DNA of 64,000 nt from UTCHB3 sp964531325 (lineage in GTDB: Bacteria > Bacteroidota > Ignavibacteria > Ignavibacteriales > Ignavibacteriaceae), in the NCBI GenBank assembly GCA_964531325.1, contig CAZHCW010000008.1, positions 90,783-154,782 on the forward strand, written 5' to 3'. The notes beneath the pieces are model-generated. The model did no database searches. It was not told the DNA's origin and worked only from the letters and a program-made list of their open reading frames with translations. A program made the translations under genes and the position numbers. Numbering within the stretch: position 1 is the first letter of the stretch; every line of letters begins with the position of its first letter. Of this stretch, positions 8,951 to 18,201 are shown one piece after another.

Positions 8951-11548
8951 TTGAACAAAACATTTGCCGTTCTAATAGCTTTTACTTTTGCTTTTATCGC
9001 TTACCCGCAACGCCATGATACAACAATTATAGCCGGTAGTGAATACCAGGCAGGCGGGTTCCGAAGGACCATGTTTGGCGACTTGTGGAGAGATGTCTGG
9101 GCAATTCCTGTTAAAATCCCTGTTCTTAATCTCAAAACTTTTGCCGGTGGACTTGTTCCTGAAAAAAAGGGGGGAGGAATGCAAACCAAAACTCTTCATT
9201 TTAAAGGCGCTGACGGACAAACCTGGAAGTTTAGATCATTAAATAAATTCCCAAAGTCAACTCTCCCCGACGACATTAAAAACACACTCGTCGCTGATTT
9301 TATCCAGGATCAGATTAGCACATCACATCCGACAGCTGCCGTAGCCCTTACCCCGTTTATGGACTCCCTCGGTATTTTGAATGCACCACCTACAATATGG
9401 TTCCTCCCTGATGATCCAATTCTTGGGGAATTCCGCGAAGAATTTAAAAATCTTGCAGGAATGATTGAGGTGAATCCCGACGAAAATGAGGACGCCGGAA
9501 CTCCCTTTGCTAATGCTGAAAAAATTATCTCAACCGAAAAGCTTGTGTTCAGATTCCTCGATAAAAGGGATGAAAAAGTTGACGGGGCAGCATTTTTAAC
9601 TGCCCGGCTTTTTGATGTTTTTGTGAATGACTGGGATCGCCACATGGGACAGTGGAAATGGGCTAAATACACCATCAACGGGAAAGAGCTTTGGAAACCG
9701 ATCCCGAAGGATAGAGACCGTGCTTTCTCAAAATTTGATGGACTTGCTCCTTGGGTTTCTACTCTGATAATTCCTCAATGGAAAGATTTTGACTATAATT
9801 ATCCACCTGTTGAGTTTGCCACCTGGAGTGGTAGATACCTCGATAAAAGATTTCTTACTGAACTTACAAGAAGTCAATGGGATTCGGTAACAAATTTTGT
9901 GATATCGAAACTGACAAATGAACTGATCGATTCATCGCTTGCTCTATTACCCGAAGAACACAAACTAATCTCTGCCCCTGAGATAAGAGAGAAACTGATC
10001 TTAAGACGGGGGAAACTTCTTGCTTTCTCAGATGAATATTACCATTACATCAACAAAGTGGTGGATATCTACGCTTCCGACAAGGACGACCATGTTGATA
10101 TCCAAAGAACCGACACTTCAACAATTATTATCATCACCGGAAAGAAAAAGAAGGGGAGTGATTTAAGGGAAGTATTATACAAAAAAGAATTTGACAGTGA
10201 AATAGCAGAAGATATAAGGATACATCTTTCGGGCGGTGACGATCGGGTGAAAATCACCGGCACCGTTGAATCGGGTCCTCTTTTAAGAATTGACGGGGGA
10301 GAGGGAAAAGATCAATTTGTGGATTCATCACTCGTAAAGGGGTGGTTCTTGAACTTCCTTCCGATTAGAAGGGCAGAAAACAAAAACAGATTTTTCGACA
10401 ATGATGCCTCAACCTCAGTAACTTACGGCAAAGGGACAAAATTTAGAGTTGAGGAATATATTGCTCCCACTGATCCACAGGAATATATAGAACCCACATG
10501 GCTGCAACATGGAAGGGGTTATGGCATCAATCCGGTGTTTGATCTTTCTTCAACAACGGGATTGCAATTTGGCGGGGGACCAATAATAATCAATTATGAC
10601 TTCCGTAAAAAACCATGGGATTCGTGGTTAACCCTGACAGCAGCATATGCTACCCGGGCAAGAGATTTTGATTTTGTTTTTGAGAGTTATTACAATTCGA
10701 TCTTGGATGATGCCACGGTAAGTTTTAAGGCATATAGAATTAATATTGATTTTAACAATTATTACGGATACGGAAACCAAACCGGTTACAATAATGAACT
10801 ATTCGAAAGTGAATTTTACAGGATCAAAAGGCGGGTCACAAGTGGCGAAATGGGAGTTGACCTGCACATTGGAAGTGGAATCAGAAATTATTATAAGACA
10901 AGACTCTCGTTTTACGAGGTGAGTGTTCCCGAGGCATCACTCTTTAATGGTTTGCCAAACGGAAATTACGGCAATGGTTACTTGTCGGTTTTAACACTTG
11001 GAACCGGATTTATTTTTGATAAAAGAGATAATGTTGATCTGCCTCTTGAAGGATGGTACCTTCAATTTGGAGGGAATTACAATCCAAAATTTTTTAATAC
11101 CAAAGGTTCATTTTATAATGCATCGTTTGATCTTCGGGGGTACATTCCAATCTCATTTTTAAAGAATTCGGCACTGGCACTTAGAGTCGGTGGTGAAAAA
11201 GTTGGGGGTGAATATCCTTTTTTCGCTGCGGCTTTCCTTGGCGGGTCAAAAAATCTTCGTGCTTATAGAAATGAAAGATTCTCCGGCGATGCATCCCTCT
11301 ATGGAACTGCTGAAATAAGAGTTGAATTGGGTACGATTAAAACCATAATCTACTCGAAGATTGGCGTTTTTGCATTTACTGAAACCGGCAGAGTTTTCAA
11401 AAATGGCGAAAATTCAGATATATGGCACCTAAGCAGCGGCGGGGGTGCATATCTTTCCTTCTTAGACAGAGCCTTGATTCTGGCAACAACAGTTGGTTTT
11501 TCGAATGAATATACCAACTATCATTTTACAACCAAGGTCCTTTTTTAA
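8951..11548 (+). CDS. Omp85-like outer-membrane barrel protein with kinase-like N-terminal domain
   Basis: This 865-aa protein starts with TTG and a signal peptide (1-~19, 'FIAYPQ'). The C-terminal ~330 residues look like an Omp85/BamA-TamA barrel: 'FDKRDNVDLPLEGWYLQFGG' and 'AAAFLGGSKNLRAY' followed by alternating strands ending in an aromatic residue (KVLF). The region at ~200-265 carries 'VNDWDRHMGQWKW' (D229, H231) and then 'PIPKDRDRAFSKF' (D254, D256), a spacing like the catalytic loop and metal-binding aspartates of CotH-type or HipA/FAM20-type atypical kinases. From memory, related Bacteroidota proteins carry this block after a calcineurin-like phosphoesterase and are annotated as metallophosphoesterases; that domain is absent here. 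The N-terminal half would face the periplasm or surface. Barrel assignment is fairly firm and kinase activity is inference. Confidence 0.7.
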   Translation: MNKTFAVLIAFTFAFIAYPQRHDTTIIAGSEYQAGGFRRTMFGDLWRDVWAIPVKIPVLNLKTFAGGLVPEKKGGGMQTKTLHFKGADGQTWKFRSLNKFPKSTLPDDIKNTLVADFIQDQISTSHPTAAVALTPFMDSLGILNAPPTIWFLPDDPILGEFREEFKNLAGMIEVNPDENEDAGTPFANAEKIISTEKLVFRFLDKRDEKVDGAAFLTARLFDVFVNDWDRHMGQWKWAKYTINGKELWKPIPKDRDRAFSKFDGLAPWVSTLIIPQWKDFDYNYPPVEFATWSGRYLDKRFLTELTRSQWDSVTNFVISKLTNELIDSSLALLPEEHKLISAPEIREKLILRRGKLLAFSDEYYHYINKVVDIYASDKDDHVDIQRTDTSTIIIITGKKKKGSDLREVLYKKEFDSEIAEDIRIHLSGGDDRVKITGTVESGPLLRIDGGEGKDQFVDSSLVKGWFLNFLPIRRAENKNRFFDNDASTSVTYGKGTKFRVEEYIAPTDPQEYIEPTWLQHGRGYGINPVFDLSSTTGLQFGGGPIIINYDFRKKPWDSWLTLTAAYATRARDFDFVFESYYNSILDDATVSFKAYRINIDFNNYYGYGNQTGYNNELFESEFYRIKRRVTSGEMGVDLHIGSGIRNYYKTRLSFYEVSVPEASLFNGLPNGNYGNGYLSVLTLGTGFIFDKRDNVDLPLEGWYLQFGGNYNPKFFNTKGSFYNASFDLRGYIPISFLKNSALALRVGGEKVGGEYPFFAAAFLGGSKNLRAYRNERFSGDASLYGTAEIRVELGTIKTIIYSKIGVFAFTETGRVFKNGENSDIWHLSSGGGAYLSFLDRALILATTVGFSNEYTNYHFTTKVLF

Positions 11549-11596
11549 CACGATAACAAAAGATATTCACGATTCATTTATCTATTAAGGGGTCAG

Positions 11597-12595
11597 TTAC
11601 ATAAAGTTAAAGAAGCCGCCTTCTTCTTCATCTTCAACTTCGTCCTGTTTTTTCTTCGATTTTTTCTGATATTTCAGAGAATTTCTTTCCCAAAAAACAC
11701 CATCCACATATCCTTGAATTCCATTTTCTGTTTCTGCAAGTTCAAGGCGATATTCTGCAGTGGCTGCAAAAACATTTTCAATTTCGATTCCCACATAGTG
11801 TCTGTTTAGTTTTTTTGCTACAACAGAGGAGGTGCCTGACCCCAGAAATGGATCAAAAACAACATCACCTTCGTTTGAAGATGCGAGGATCAGTTTTGCC
11901 AACAGTTTTTCCGGTTTCTGGGTCGGGTGATTGGTGTTTTCGGCCATCGACCAATAAGGTATGGTAATATCAGTCCAGATATTTGATGGATGGGTCATCC
12001 TGAATCTGCCCTCTTCAGTCTCCTGCCAGTCTTTTGCAACACCATCTTCTTTGTAAGGAGCAATAACACTTTTTTTCTCTTTAACAGCGTCGAGGTTAAA
12101 AGTGTAGTCGTTTCCCATGGTAAAAAACCAGATATCTTCCATCGAGTTTTTCCAGTTTTTGCTGGCTCCACGGCCTTTGTCCCTCTGCCAGGTAATCCTG
12201 TTGCGGAGTTTAAAATATTCATTTGCCACAGCAAAAATGGAGATGGAGCTTATAAAATCGCCACAGATATAGATTGTAGCTTCCGGTTTAAGAAGACGCA
12301 ACATCTGAGGCAGCCAACTTCTTAAATAGGATGAATACTCTTCAACGGGAAGTTTTCTAAACTTGGATGAACCAAATTCTCTGTCGAGATTGTAGGGTGG
12401 ATCAAGAATTAACAGATCAACAAACTCATCAGGCAGAAACTTTATAATATCAAAAAGGTTTCTGTTTATAGTTTTATCGAGTATCTCATCAACGGAAACC
12501 GGTGCTTCGATATCGATAAGTTTTTTAGAATACTTCTCAATTTGCTCTTCATCAAGAGTTATTGTTTTATTTTTTGTTGCCCTTGGTGAAGGCAT
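11597..12595 (-). CDS. Solitary site-specific DNA methyltransferase (beta class)
   Basis: This 332-aa enzyme has the catalytic motif IV 'LDPPYNLD' at residues ~64-71 and the S-adenosylmethionine-binding 'DPFLGSGTSS' at ~246-255, preceded by 'HPTQKPEKL'. The order DPPY then target-recognition region then FxGxG defines the beta class (as in CcrM and M.HinfI), which methylates adenine N6 or cytosine N4. The C-terminal tail is charged (KKSKKKQDEVEDEEEGG). No restriction endonuclease or specificity gene is next to it, so it looks like an orphan enzyme with a regulatory or protective role. The ATG follows GGAG. A Bacteroidetes-like promoter is visible just upstream. The target sequence cannot be read from the protein. 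Confidence 0.9.
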   Translation of the reverse strand: MPSPRATKNKTITLDEEQIEKYSKKLIDIEAPVSVDEILDKTINRNLFDIIKFLPDEFVDLLILDPPYNLDREFGSSKFRKLPVEEYSSYLRSWLPQMLRLLKPEATIYICGDFISSISIFAVANEYFKLRNRITWQRDKGRGASKNWKNSMEDIWFFTMGNDYTFNLDAVKEKKSVIAPYKEDGVAKDWQETEEGRFRMTHPSNIWTDITIPYWSMAENTNHPTQKPEKLLAKLILASSNEGDVVFDPFLGSGTSSVVAKKLNRHYVGIEIENVFAATAEYRLELAETENGIQGYVDGVFWERNSLKYQKKSKKKQDEVEDEEEGGFFNFM

Positions 12596-12622
12596 TTGAA
12601 CTCCAAAATTTATGTTTTGCTA

Positions 12623-12654
12623 CAAATATACACTTATATATAGATAAAGCACAA
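12623..12654 (-). promoter_or_regulatory. Candidate Bacteroidetes-type promoter for the DNA methyltransferase
   Basis: On the minus strand TATATTTG (12623-12630) matches the Bacteroidetes -7 consensus TAnnTTTG. A TTG (12652-12654) lies 21 bases further upstream, as expected for the -33 element. The predicted start site would give a short leader that still includes the GGAG ribosome site. It is a sequence match only. Confidence 0.45.
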
Positions 12655-12674
12655 TAACTGAGTCACTCAGGTAT

Positions 12675-14732
12675 TTACCTTTTTTTCAACACCATCCCTG
12701 TGGAAGGTGGAAGAGTAACTTTACCCTTACTTTTCCCAAGCGACTTAACGCCGGCTTTTTCAGCGTTAACCAGTACTTCAAAATTCCCTTTAGGAAGAGT
12801 AAACTCAATTTTTTTATCTCTGTTGGCATTAAATAGAACAACAAAATGATCTTTGCCATGGTTCAATTCATAACCCAACGAAAATTCATCTTTAAGTTCC
12901 ATGAATTTTACCTCTTCATATTCAGCACGACGAAAAGCACTATAAGTTGAACGAAGTTTAGCGAGTCCGGCATAATAATCAACAAGACTTTTGTTCATAT
13001 CTACATGGTTATAATTGATGTAGTTTACTTCATTATCCTTGTCATAGGTGTTATGGTCGACCTTTCCTCTGTAGGGATCGTTAACATCCACATCAGCAGG
13101 AACCACTTTGGATCTGCCATATTCCTGACCGGCGTGGATCATTGTCATCCCCTGCGAGGTGTAGAGGAAAAGTGCACCGAGTTTGTTCAATTTTAGTTGA
13201 GTTGTTGTAAGTTTTGCATTTTTATCAACATCAATTACAGTAGTGCCTTCTTTGAGATCGCCAAGTCCTATTCTAATAAAATCACCCAAAGTATAACCAT
13301 CGTGTGATTCGAGATAGTTAACAGAATGTTCTTTTTTGCGGAATAACCCTTTATCATCTCTGAGCAAGGTTCCATTTACATAACTTTGTAATCTTTTAGG
13401 TGTATTATCACCAAACCATTTTCCAAATATCCAACCCTGGTTTTCGCGGGGATTTTCACCTTTTACACCATTTCTGATCTGATCGTTCCATGAACCCCAC
13501 TCTCTTTCCGAGAATCCTTTTGGATCGTAGCCGCCACCCCATGGTTCACAGACTATAACAACTTGTGGATTAACTTTTCTGAGTTCTTTTATGATCTCCT
13601 CGATGGTTACCCAATCGATAAGTTTGCCAAGATCAAATCTGAAGCCATCAATATGATATTCGGTCATCCAGTATTTTAGACTTTCGATTATCAGTCTTCT
13701 TGCCATCGGAGCTTCGGTTCTGAAATCGTTTCCACAACCACTTTCGGCTTTAAAACTGCCGTCGTTGTTAAGTCGGAAATAATATTGTTTGTCAATTTCT
13801 TTAAAACTTCCCAATTCATATTCAGAGATGTGGTTATAGACAACATCCATTAAAACAGCAATTTTTTCTTGATGGAAAGCTTTCACCATCTGTTTAAAAT
13901 CGTTGCGGGCTTTATCACTTTGTCCCATCCATTGGTTCCACCTTAGTTTTGACCAGTTTTCTGCATAATATGCTTCGGGGGCAAAAAACGCAGCGGTCAT
14001 ATATCCCCAGTGATTTCTCTCATAGGGGTTCCATGTATTAAACCTGTTGGCTGCTGAATCACGGAATGGTATCTCAACATTTCCAAATTCCTGTGCAGGG
14101 AGGAGTTCAACGGTATTCACATTGAGTGATTTAATATAATCGAGTCCTCCCTTTTTCCCTTTTTCGGTAAGTCCTTTATAGGTGCCCGGATTTTTTACAC
14201 CAGAAGTTGGATGAGCCGTCTGATCGCGGAGGTGCATTTCGTAGGTGATAAGATCACGCCAGTCACGCTGTATCCATTTGGTTTTTCCCCAATCAAAACC
14301 GCCGTCTTTTACAACAATTCCTTTCCTCGGGTTCATGTAAGTATTGTAGGTAGCAACTGATTTTGCATAAGGATCGAGGATTAGAATCTGACCTTTTTTG
14401 ACGGGATCATCTTCCGGATTAATCACAATGTAGCCGTAAAAGAGACCATACTGTTCGCCGCTCAGTTGGGCTTCCCAGACACCATCTTTATCTTTGGTCA
14501 TTTTATGTTCAATGTAGTCGGTGTCTTCAACTTTTTTGAATGTCCTGAGAGCCACTTCGGTTGCTCTTGGTGCAAACACTCTAAAGAAAGTATTTCCACT
14601 CTCAACAAATGAGCCCAGTTTTTTGTCTGAATAAGCATTCAGGAATTCATCCTGTTTCTGAGCCTTAACCACTGATTGCGACATGATAAATAACACCACT
14701 AATACTGATAAAATTTTGTGTCTTGAAGTCAT
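12675..14732 (-). CDS. Secreted type I pullulanase / debranching enzyme (GH13)
   Basis: This 685-aa glycoside hydrolase has a signal peptide (1-~24, ending 'VVKAQ'), an N-terminal CBM48/E-set domain (~35-125, with 'TFFRVFAPRATEVALRTF' as its entry) and a GH13 barrel. Conserved regions are all present: I 'LMDVVYNH' (~295), II 'GFRFDLGKL' with the nucleophile Asp (~366), III 'VIVCEPWGGG' with the acid/base Glu (~396) and IV 'LESHDG' (~475). The motif 'YMTAAFFAPEAYY' fits type I pullulanases, which cut alpha-1,6 branches of pullulan or glycogen. There is no T9SS sorting domain, so it is probably periplasmic. It pairs functionally with the large cytoplasmic GH13 enzyme at 22.6 kb. No binding-protein or SusC/D partners are nearby. 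Confidence 0.9.
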   Translation of the reverse strand: MTSRHKILSVLVVLFIMSQSVVKAQKQDEFLNAYSDKKLGSFVESGNTFFRVFAPRATEVALRTFKKVEDTDYIEHKMTKDKDGVWEAQLSGEQYGLFYGYIVINPEDDPVKKGQILILDPYAKSVATYNTYMNPRKGIVVKDGGFDWGKTKWIQRDWRDLITYEMHLRDQTAHPTSGVKNPGTYKGLTEKGKKGGLDYIKSLNVNTVELLPAQEFGNVEIPFRDSAANRFNTWNPYERNHWGYMTAAFFAPEAYYAENWSKLRWNQWMGQSDKARNDFKQMVKAFHQEKIAVLMDVVYNHISEYELGSFKEIDKQYYFRLNNDGSFKAESGCGNDFRTEAPMARRLIIESLKYWMTEYHIDGFRFDLGKLIDWVTIEEIIKELRKVNPQVVIVCEPWGGGYDPKGFSEREWGSWNDQIRNGVKGENPRENQGWIFGKWFGDNTPKRLQSYVNGTLLRDDKGLFRKKEHSVNYLESHDGYTLGDFIRIGLGDLKEGTTVIDVDKNAKLTTTQLKLNKLGALFLYTSQGMTMIHAGQEYGRSKVVPADVDVNDPYRGKVDHNTYDKDNEVNYINYNHVDMNKSLVDYYAGLAKLRSTYSAFRRAEYEEVKFMELKDEFSLGYELNHGKDHFVVLFNANRDKKIEFTLPKGNFEVLVNAEKAGVKSLGKSKGKVTLPPSTGMVLKKR

Positions 14733-15184
14733 AACTGATCCATAATTGGTTTTTTTGTAATAATCACGCTTTAAATTTACGAAAAAAGGGGGAAATGAGG
14801 TTGAGAGTATGCAGATACACGCAGATTAAGCGGATTAACGCGAATTTTATAGTTACACAGATTACACAGATTTCCGCGGATTTTCACAGAGGGATTTTTC
14901 AATTCTTTCGCTGTGTTCTCCGAGTGCTCTGTGGTTTTAATAAATCCTTTGCGTCCTGTGCGCCCTTTGCTATTAAACACAAAATCCCTGACCTATATAA
15001 TATTGAAGATGTCAAAGAATTTTCTTAAATTTCTTTAACCGGTATTTTAGTTAAGTGAATTTGTTACTAAAGTCCTGTTTAGCTTTAAAATGATCAATAT
15101 TATTTTGATTGTTTCAGTAGAATGATTGCTACCATAAGACATAAATAAAGAATTCCGGGGTATGGAGTTTCTTTAGGAGGAAAA
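14733..15184. other. Intergenic region with oligonucleotide repeats
   Basis: About 450 bp between divergent genes. The left third should hold the pullulanase promoter. The middle (14810-14980) is filled by the repeat patch listed separately. The right part contains the leader of the next gene with a near-perfect AGGAGG ribosome site at about 15175-15180. I see no credible gene: frames across the patch translate to Asn-Leu-Cys-rich strings that arise from the repeats. Confidence 0.6.
14810..14980. repeat. Intergenic oligonucleotide repeat patch ('acacagatt / ctctgtggt / ctttgcg' type)
   Basis: Four short modules follow one another: 'gcagattaagcggattaacg' (14821-14840), the tandem 'acacagatt' twice at 14855-14872 leading to 'ccgcggattttcacagag', then 'tcgctgtgttctcc' and 'gtgctctgtggtttt' (14908-14938), then 'cctttgcgtcctgtgcgccc' (14946-14965). 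Each module is internally repetitive. Very similar wording recurs in intergenic regions of many unrelated environmental bacteria (recalled, not searched). Its function and origin are unclear to me. Confidence 0.6.
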
Positions 15185-16762
15185 ATGAAGACCACATCGA
15201 TAATTCTTTTATTGCTTTGGGTTATTTACTTTGACGGGTATTCTCAAAATTCCTGGCACAGTGCCAATCTTGGGATAAGTATTACAACAGTTGGGGTTCC
15301 TGCGTCAGGAAAAGACAGCAATTCTTTGGTTCATTCGCCGGCTGTAATGTTTGCCGGTACATCTGATGGCAAAGTGAGAGTACGATACGGCAACATGAGT
15401 GCCTGGTCAACACTTGCAAGTGGATTCCCAAAAATTCTGAGCATTGCATCAGATTCTTTGAATGGAATAAACTATCTGGGAACACAAGACGGTTTGTATA
15501 GATCAATGGATGGTGGAAGTACTTGGTCCAAAATAGCACTTTCTACATATGAAGTAAGGGATTTAGAAGTATTTCCAAAAACCGGAATTATTTATGCAGT
15601 GGTTTATAAATATGATCCATTCATATATTGGACAGGTGGACTTTACAGGTCTTTTGACTTGGGAGTCTCGTGGCAAAGTTTTGACAATATATTTCTTTAC
15701 AACGATGTCTCAATCAGGGACGATATTGTTTTCTTGTCTGCATCCACATATGGTATTAGTAGGCACTTTCCTGGTTCGTCAATCAGATTAGGTTATCCCG
15801 GTGGTGTCAGATACTGTGTTGTTGAACATCCTGATGGTCATGTACTTACCGGTACCGACGATGGGCTTTTTAGATTGGACAATGTTTCACCAACATACTT
15901 TGTAAATGTTCTACCAGATACAACTATACATGCATGGGTTTACTCCCTCTATGTCGCTAAAAACGGATATATTTATGCCGGTACTTCGGGTCGGGGAGTA
16001 TATTACTCTACCGATACCGGATTATCCTGGCAACCATTTATAAACGGCATGGCAGCAGACGAAGAAGTAAATAGCTTAAAAACAAACCCTGCTGGATATT
16101 TGTTCGCAAATGGTGCTCGTTACAAGCGTGTTTACGAAACCATCTATCCTGTAGAGCCGCCACAAACAGCCAAATTGATTTCACCAACTGATGATACAAC
16201 GGGTCTTGTATCTGACATTAAACTTGACTGGGATACTGCTCTTACGACTGCTCGTTACACTCTCCAAATTTCAACTGACTCACTTTTCTCAAACATTATA
16301 ATAAATGATTCAACTCTTGTCCTGTCTGAGTATAATCTTCAATCCAGCCAACTTCAAAGCAATACTAAATACTTCTGGAGAGTATCAGGGACAAATTTCG
16401 CAGGAAAAGGGGATTGGTCACAAGTCAGACGATTCACAACAGGGATTCTTGTGGGTGTTGAAGAGGAACTGTCTGAAGAAACAATGGATCAAAAGGTATC
16501 AATATCGGTTTATCCAAATCCATCCAAAAACAGATTAAATTTGTCTATAAATTCCAAATCAGGGGGAAACTCATCGGTTAAGTTGTTTAACACTCTCGGA
16601 GAAGTGGTTTATAAGTCGGGAGACATTCCTCTGGGAAACGGGATAACCGACTACACGATCTATCATGATCTGCCAACAGGTATTTACATTCTAACAGCAG
16701 TTATAAATTCCTCGTCGGGAGAACAATCAATTATTTCACAAAAGGTTACAGTTGTCAGGTAA
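15185..16762 (+). CDS. T9SS-secreted beta-propeller (BNR-like) protein with FN3 domain
   Basis: This 525-aa exported protein begins with a signal peptide (1-~21, 'YFDGYSQ'). Residues ~50-310 contain repeated BNR/sortilin-like blades: 'YLGTQDGLYRSMDGGSTWSK', 'GLYRSFDLGVSWQSF', 'GVYYSTDTGLSWQPF', each with the S/T-x-D-x-G-x-S/T-W box. A fibronectin III-like domain follows (~325-418, 'ARYTLQISTDSLFS', 'TKYFWRVSGTN'), and the end is a T9SS type A sorting domain ('VSVYPNPSKNRLNLSI'-like, ending in 'LPTGIYILTAVI'). No enzyme activity can be assigned. Blades of this type occur in sialidases and in scaffold proteins but the catalytic residues of sialidases are not evident. It has a strong ribosome site. 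It is followed by a different, defence-like locus. Confidence 0.85.
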   Translation: MKTTSIILLLLWVIYFDGYSQNSWHSANLGISITTVGVPASGKDSNSLVHSPAVMFAGTSDGKVRVRYGNMSAWSTLASGFPKILSIASDSLNGINYLGTQDGLYRSMDGGSTWSKIALSTYEVRDLEVFPKTGIIYAVVYKYDPFIYWTGGLYRSFDLGVSWQSFDNIFLYNDVSIRDDIVFLSASTYGISRHFPGSSIRLGYPGGVRYCVVEHPDGHVLTGTDDGLFRLDNVSPTYFVNVLPDTTIHAWVYSLYVAKNGYIYAGTSGRGVYYSTDTGLSWQPFINGMAADEEVNSLKTNPAGYLFANGARYKRVYETIYPVEPPQTAKLISPTDDTTGLVSDIKLDWDTALTTARYTLQISTDSLFSNIIINDSTLVLSEYNLQSSQLQSNTKYFWRVSGTNFAGKGDWSQVRRFTTGILVGVEEELSEETMDQKVSISVYPNPSKNRLNLSINSKSGGNSSVKLFNTLGEVVYKSGDIPLGNGITDYTIYHDLPTGIYILTAVINSSSGEQSIISQKVTVVR

Positions 16763-16848
16763 TGAGAGTATGTACATCAATTAAAATTTTGTTTTTTAAA
16801 TTTTAAATGCAATATTTGTAAATTATTTGCAAAAACTTTGGTGAAAAC

Positions 16849-18153
16849 ATGTTAATTGAGTTTAAAGTTAAGAATTTTGGACCATTTAGAGACGAAAATC
16901 TTTTTTCCATGGTCGCCTCAAATTATGACAAGACAACTCTTGAAGAAGATAATGTTGCAAAATTTGAGAAGTTTGATTTACGACTGTTAAAGTCCGCTGC
17001 AGTTTTTGGAAGTAATGCTTCGGGCAAAACTCAATTATTTAATGCCCTTTCATTTATGAGATATTTTGTTGTAAAGGGGGGGAAAGGAAAAACTGAACAA
17101 GTGGAAATTCTCCGTTTTCGTTTGGATGACTATTCTGAAAAGAGTCCCTCTTCATTTATAGTTGTTTTTCTCCATAATGATAAAATTTTTGAATATGGTT
17201 TTGTCTTAAGCAGTGATAATGTAATTGAAGAATGGTTGATTGTCTGGATAACAAACCGCAAAACAACTGTATTCCATCGAAATGGCTCCGTTGTAAAATC
17301 AAATACAACTTATTTTAAAGTTGGCAAGATTATACAAAAAGCCAATCAGGTTAAGGACTGGAATCTCTACCTGACAAAAGCATTTGAGTATGAACAACCG
17401 GGAAACGAGCTAATCCTTGAAGTCAGAGACTGGTTTTACAGACTTCGTTCCATATCCGGAATTGATTCATCGGGATATGAAGTATTTACGATCGAGAATC
17501 TTGATAATCCTACAGCCAGAGATAAACACATCGAGTTTATTCGAAATGCAGATTTTTCGATGGAGGATGTAATTGTTAAGGAGTCAAAAGGTGCTTTTAT
17601 ACTCTCCGAACCAAATGAAGACCAACCCGTCTGGATGTTGGAGGTCTCTCAATTAATTCAGAAAATGCAAGAGTTGATGCCTGAAAAATCCATAATTGAG
17701 TTGAAGACCCGACACAAACGATATAAAGATGATGGTTCTTTTGAATTTGTAGAATTTTCCCGTTCGGAAGAATCTGCCGGGACAGTGAAATTCATTGCGC
17801 TTGCAGGTCCAATATTGGATATATTAACTAATGGAGGAATTCTATTGGTTGATGAATTGGATACTCAACTCCATCCACTTCTTGTGCAAAAAATCGTAGA
17901 AGAATTTAACTCTAAAGAGAGAAACCCAAAAAACGCTCAATTAATATTTAACTCCCATAATACATCCACCCTTGGAAAACTGAGGCGAGATCAGGTTTGG
18001 TTCACAAAAAAAGACATTTTTGGCGTTGCAGTACTTGAACCACTTTCTGACTATAAAAATGGTCCAAGGAAAGAGGAAAATCTGGAAGAAAGATATCTTG
18101 ATGGAAGATTTGGTGCAATTCCTTTTCTTGGGAAATTTGGCAAAATAGCCTGA
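16849..18153 (+). CDS. AAA ATPase of an AbiL/RloA-like abortive infection system
   Basis: This 434-aa cytoplasmic ATPase starts 'MLIEFKVKNFGPFRDENLFS', typical of ABC/SMC-like (OLD-related) AAA_15/AAA_21 proteins. Walker A is 'FGSNASGKT' (~57-65), a signature-like 'SAGTVKF' lies at ~310, Walker B is 'GILLVDELDTQLHP' (~330-343) and the H-loop region 'LIFNSHNTSTLGKL' follows. Its partner gene 48 bases downstream encodes an RloB-family protein. This pairing is that of RloA/RloB and of lactococcal AbiLi/AbiLii phage-defence systems (known families). The ATPase is intact, but the partner is broken, so the system may be inactive. The pair sits alone between two secreted-protein genes, as expected of an acquired defence cassette, though no mobility gene is visible. 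Confidence 0.85.
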   Translation: MLIEFKVKNFGPFRDENLFSMVASNYDKTTLEEDNVAKFEKFDLRLLKSAAVFGSNASGKTQLFNALSFMRYFVVKGGKGKTEQVEILRFRLDDYSEKSPSSFIVVFLHNDKIFEYGFVLSSDNVIEEWLIVWITNRKTTVFHRNGSVVKSNTTYFKVGKIIQKANQVKDWNLYLTKAFEYEQPGNELILEVRDWFYRLRSISGIDSSGYEVFTIENLDNPTARDKHIEFIRNADFSMEDVIVKESKGAFILSEPNEDQPVWMLEVSQLIQKMQELMPEKSIIELKTRHKRYKDDGSFEFVEFSRSEESAGTVKFIALAGPILDILTNGGILLVDELDTQLHPLLVQKIVEEFNSKERNPKNAQLIFNSHNTSTLGKLRRDQVWFTKKDIFGVAVLEPLSDYKNGPRKEENLEERYLDGRFGAIPFLGKFGKIA

Positions 18154-18201
18154 TAAGTTCACACAGGCTCATAAAATTGATAAACAAATAAAATAGAGTA
18201 G

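Noticed and set aside
14777..15028. Small frames on both strands (67 and 77 aa) in the 14.8 kb gap
   Set aside because: Their Asn-Leu-Cys/Thr-Gln-Ile strings come from the oligonucleotide repeats, not from a protein family.
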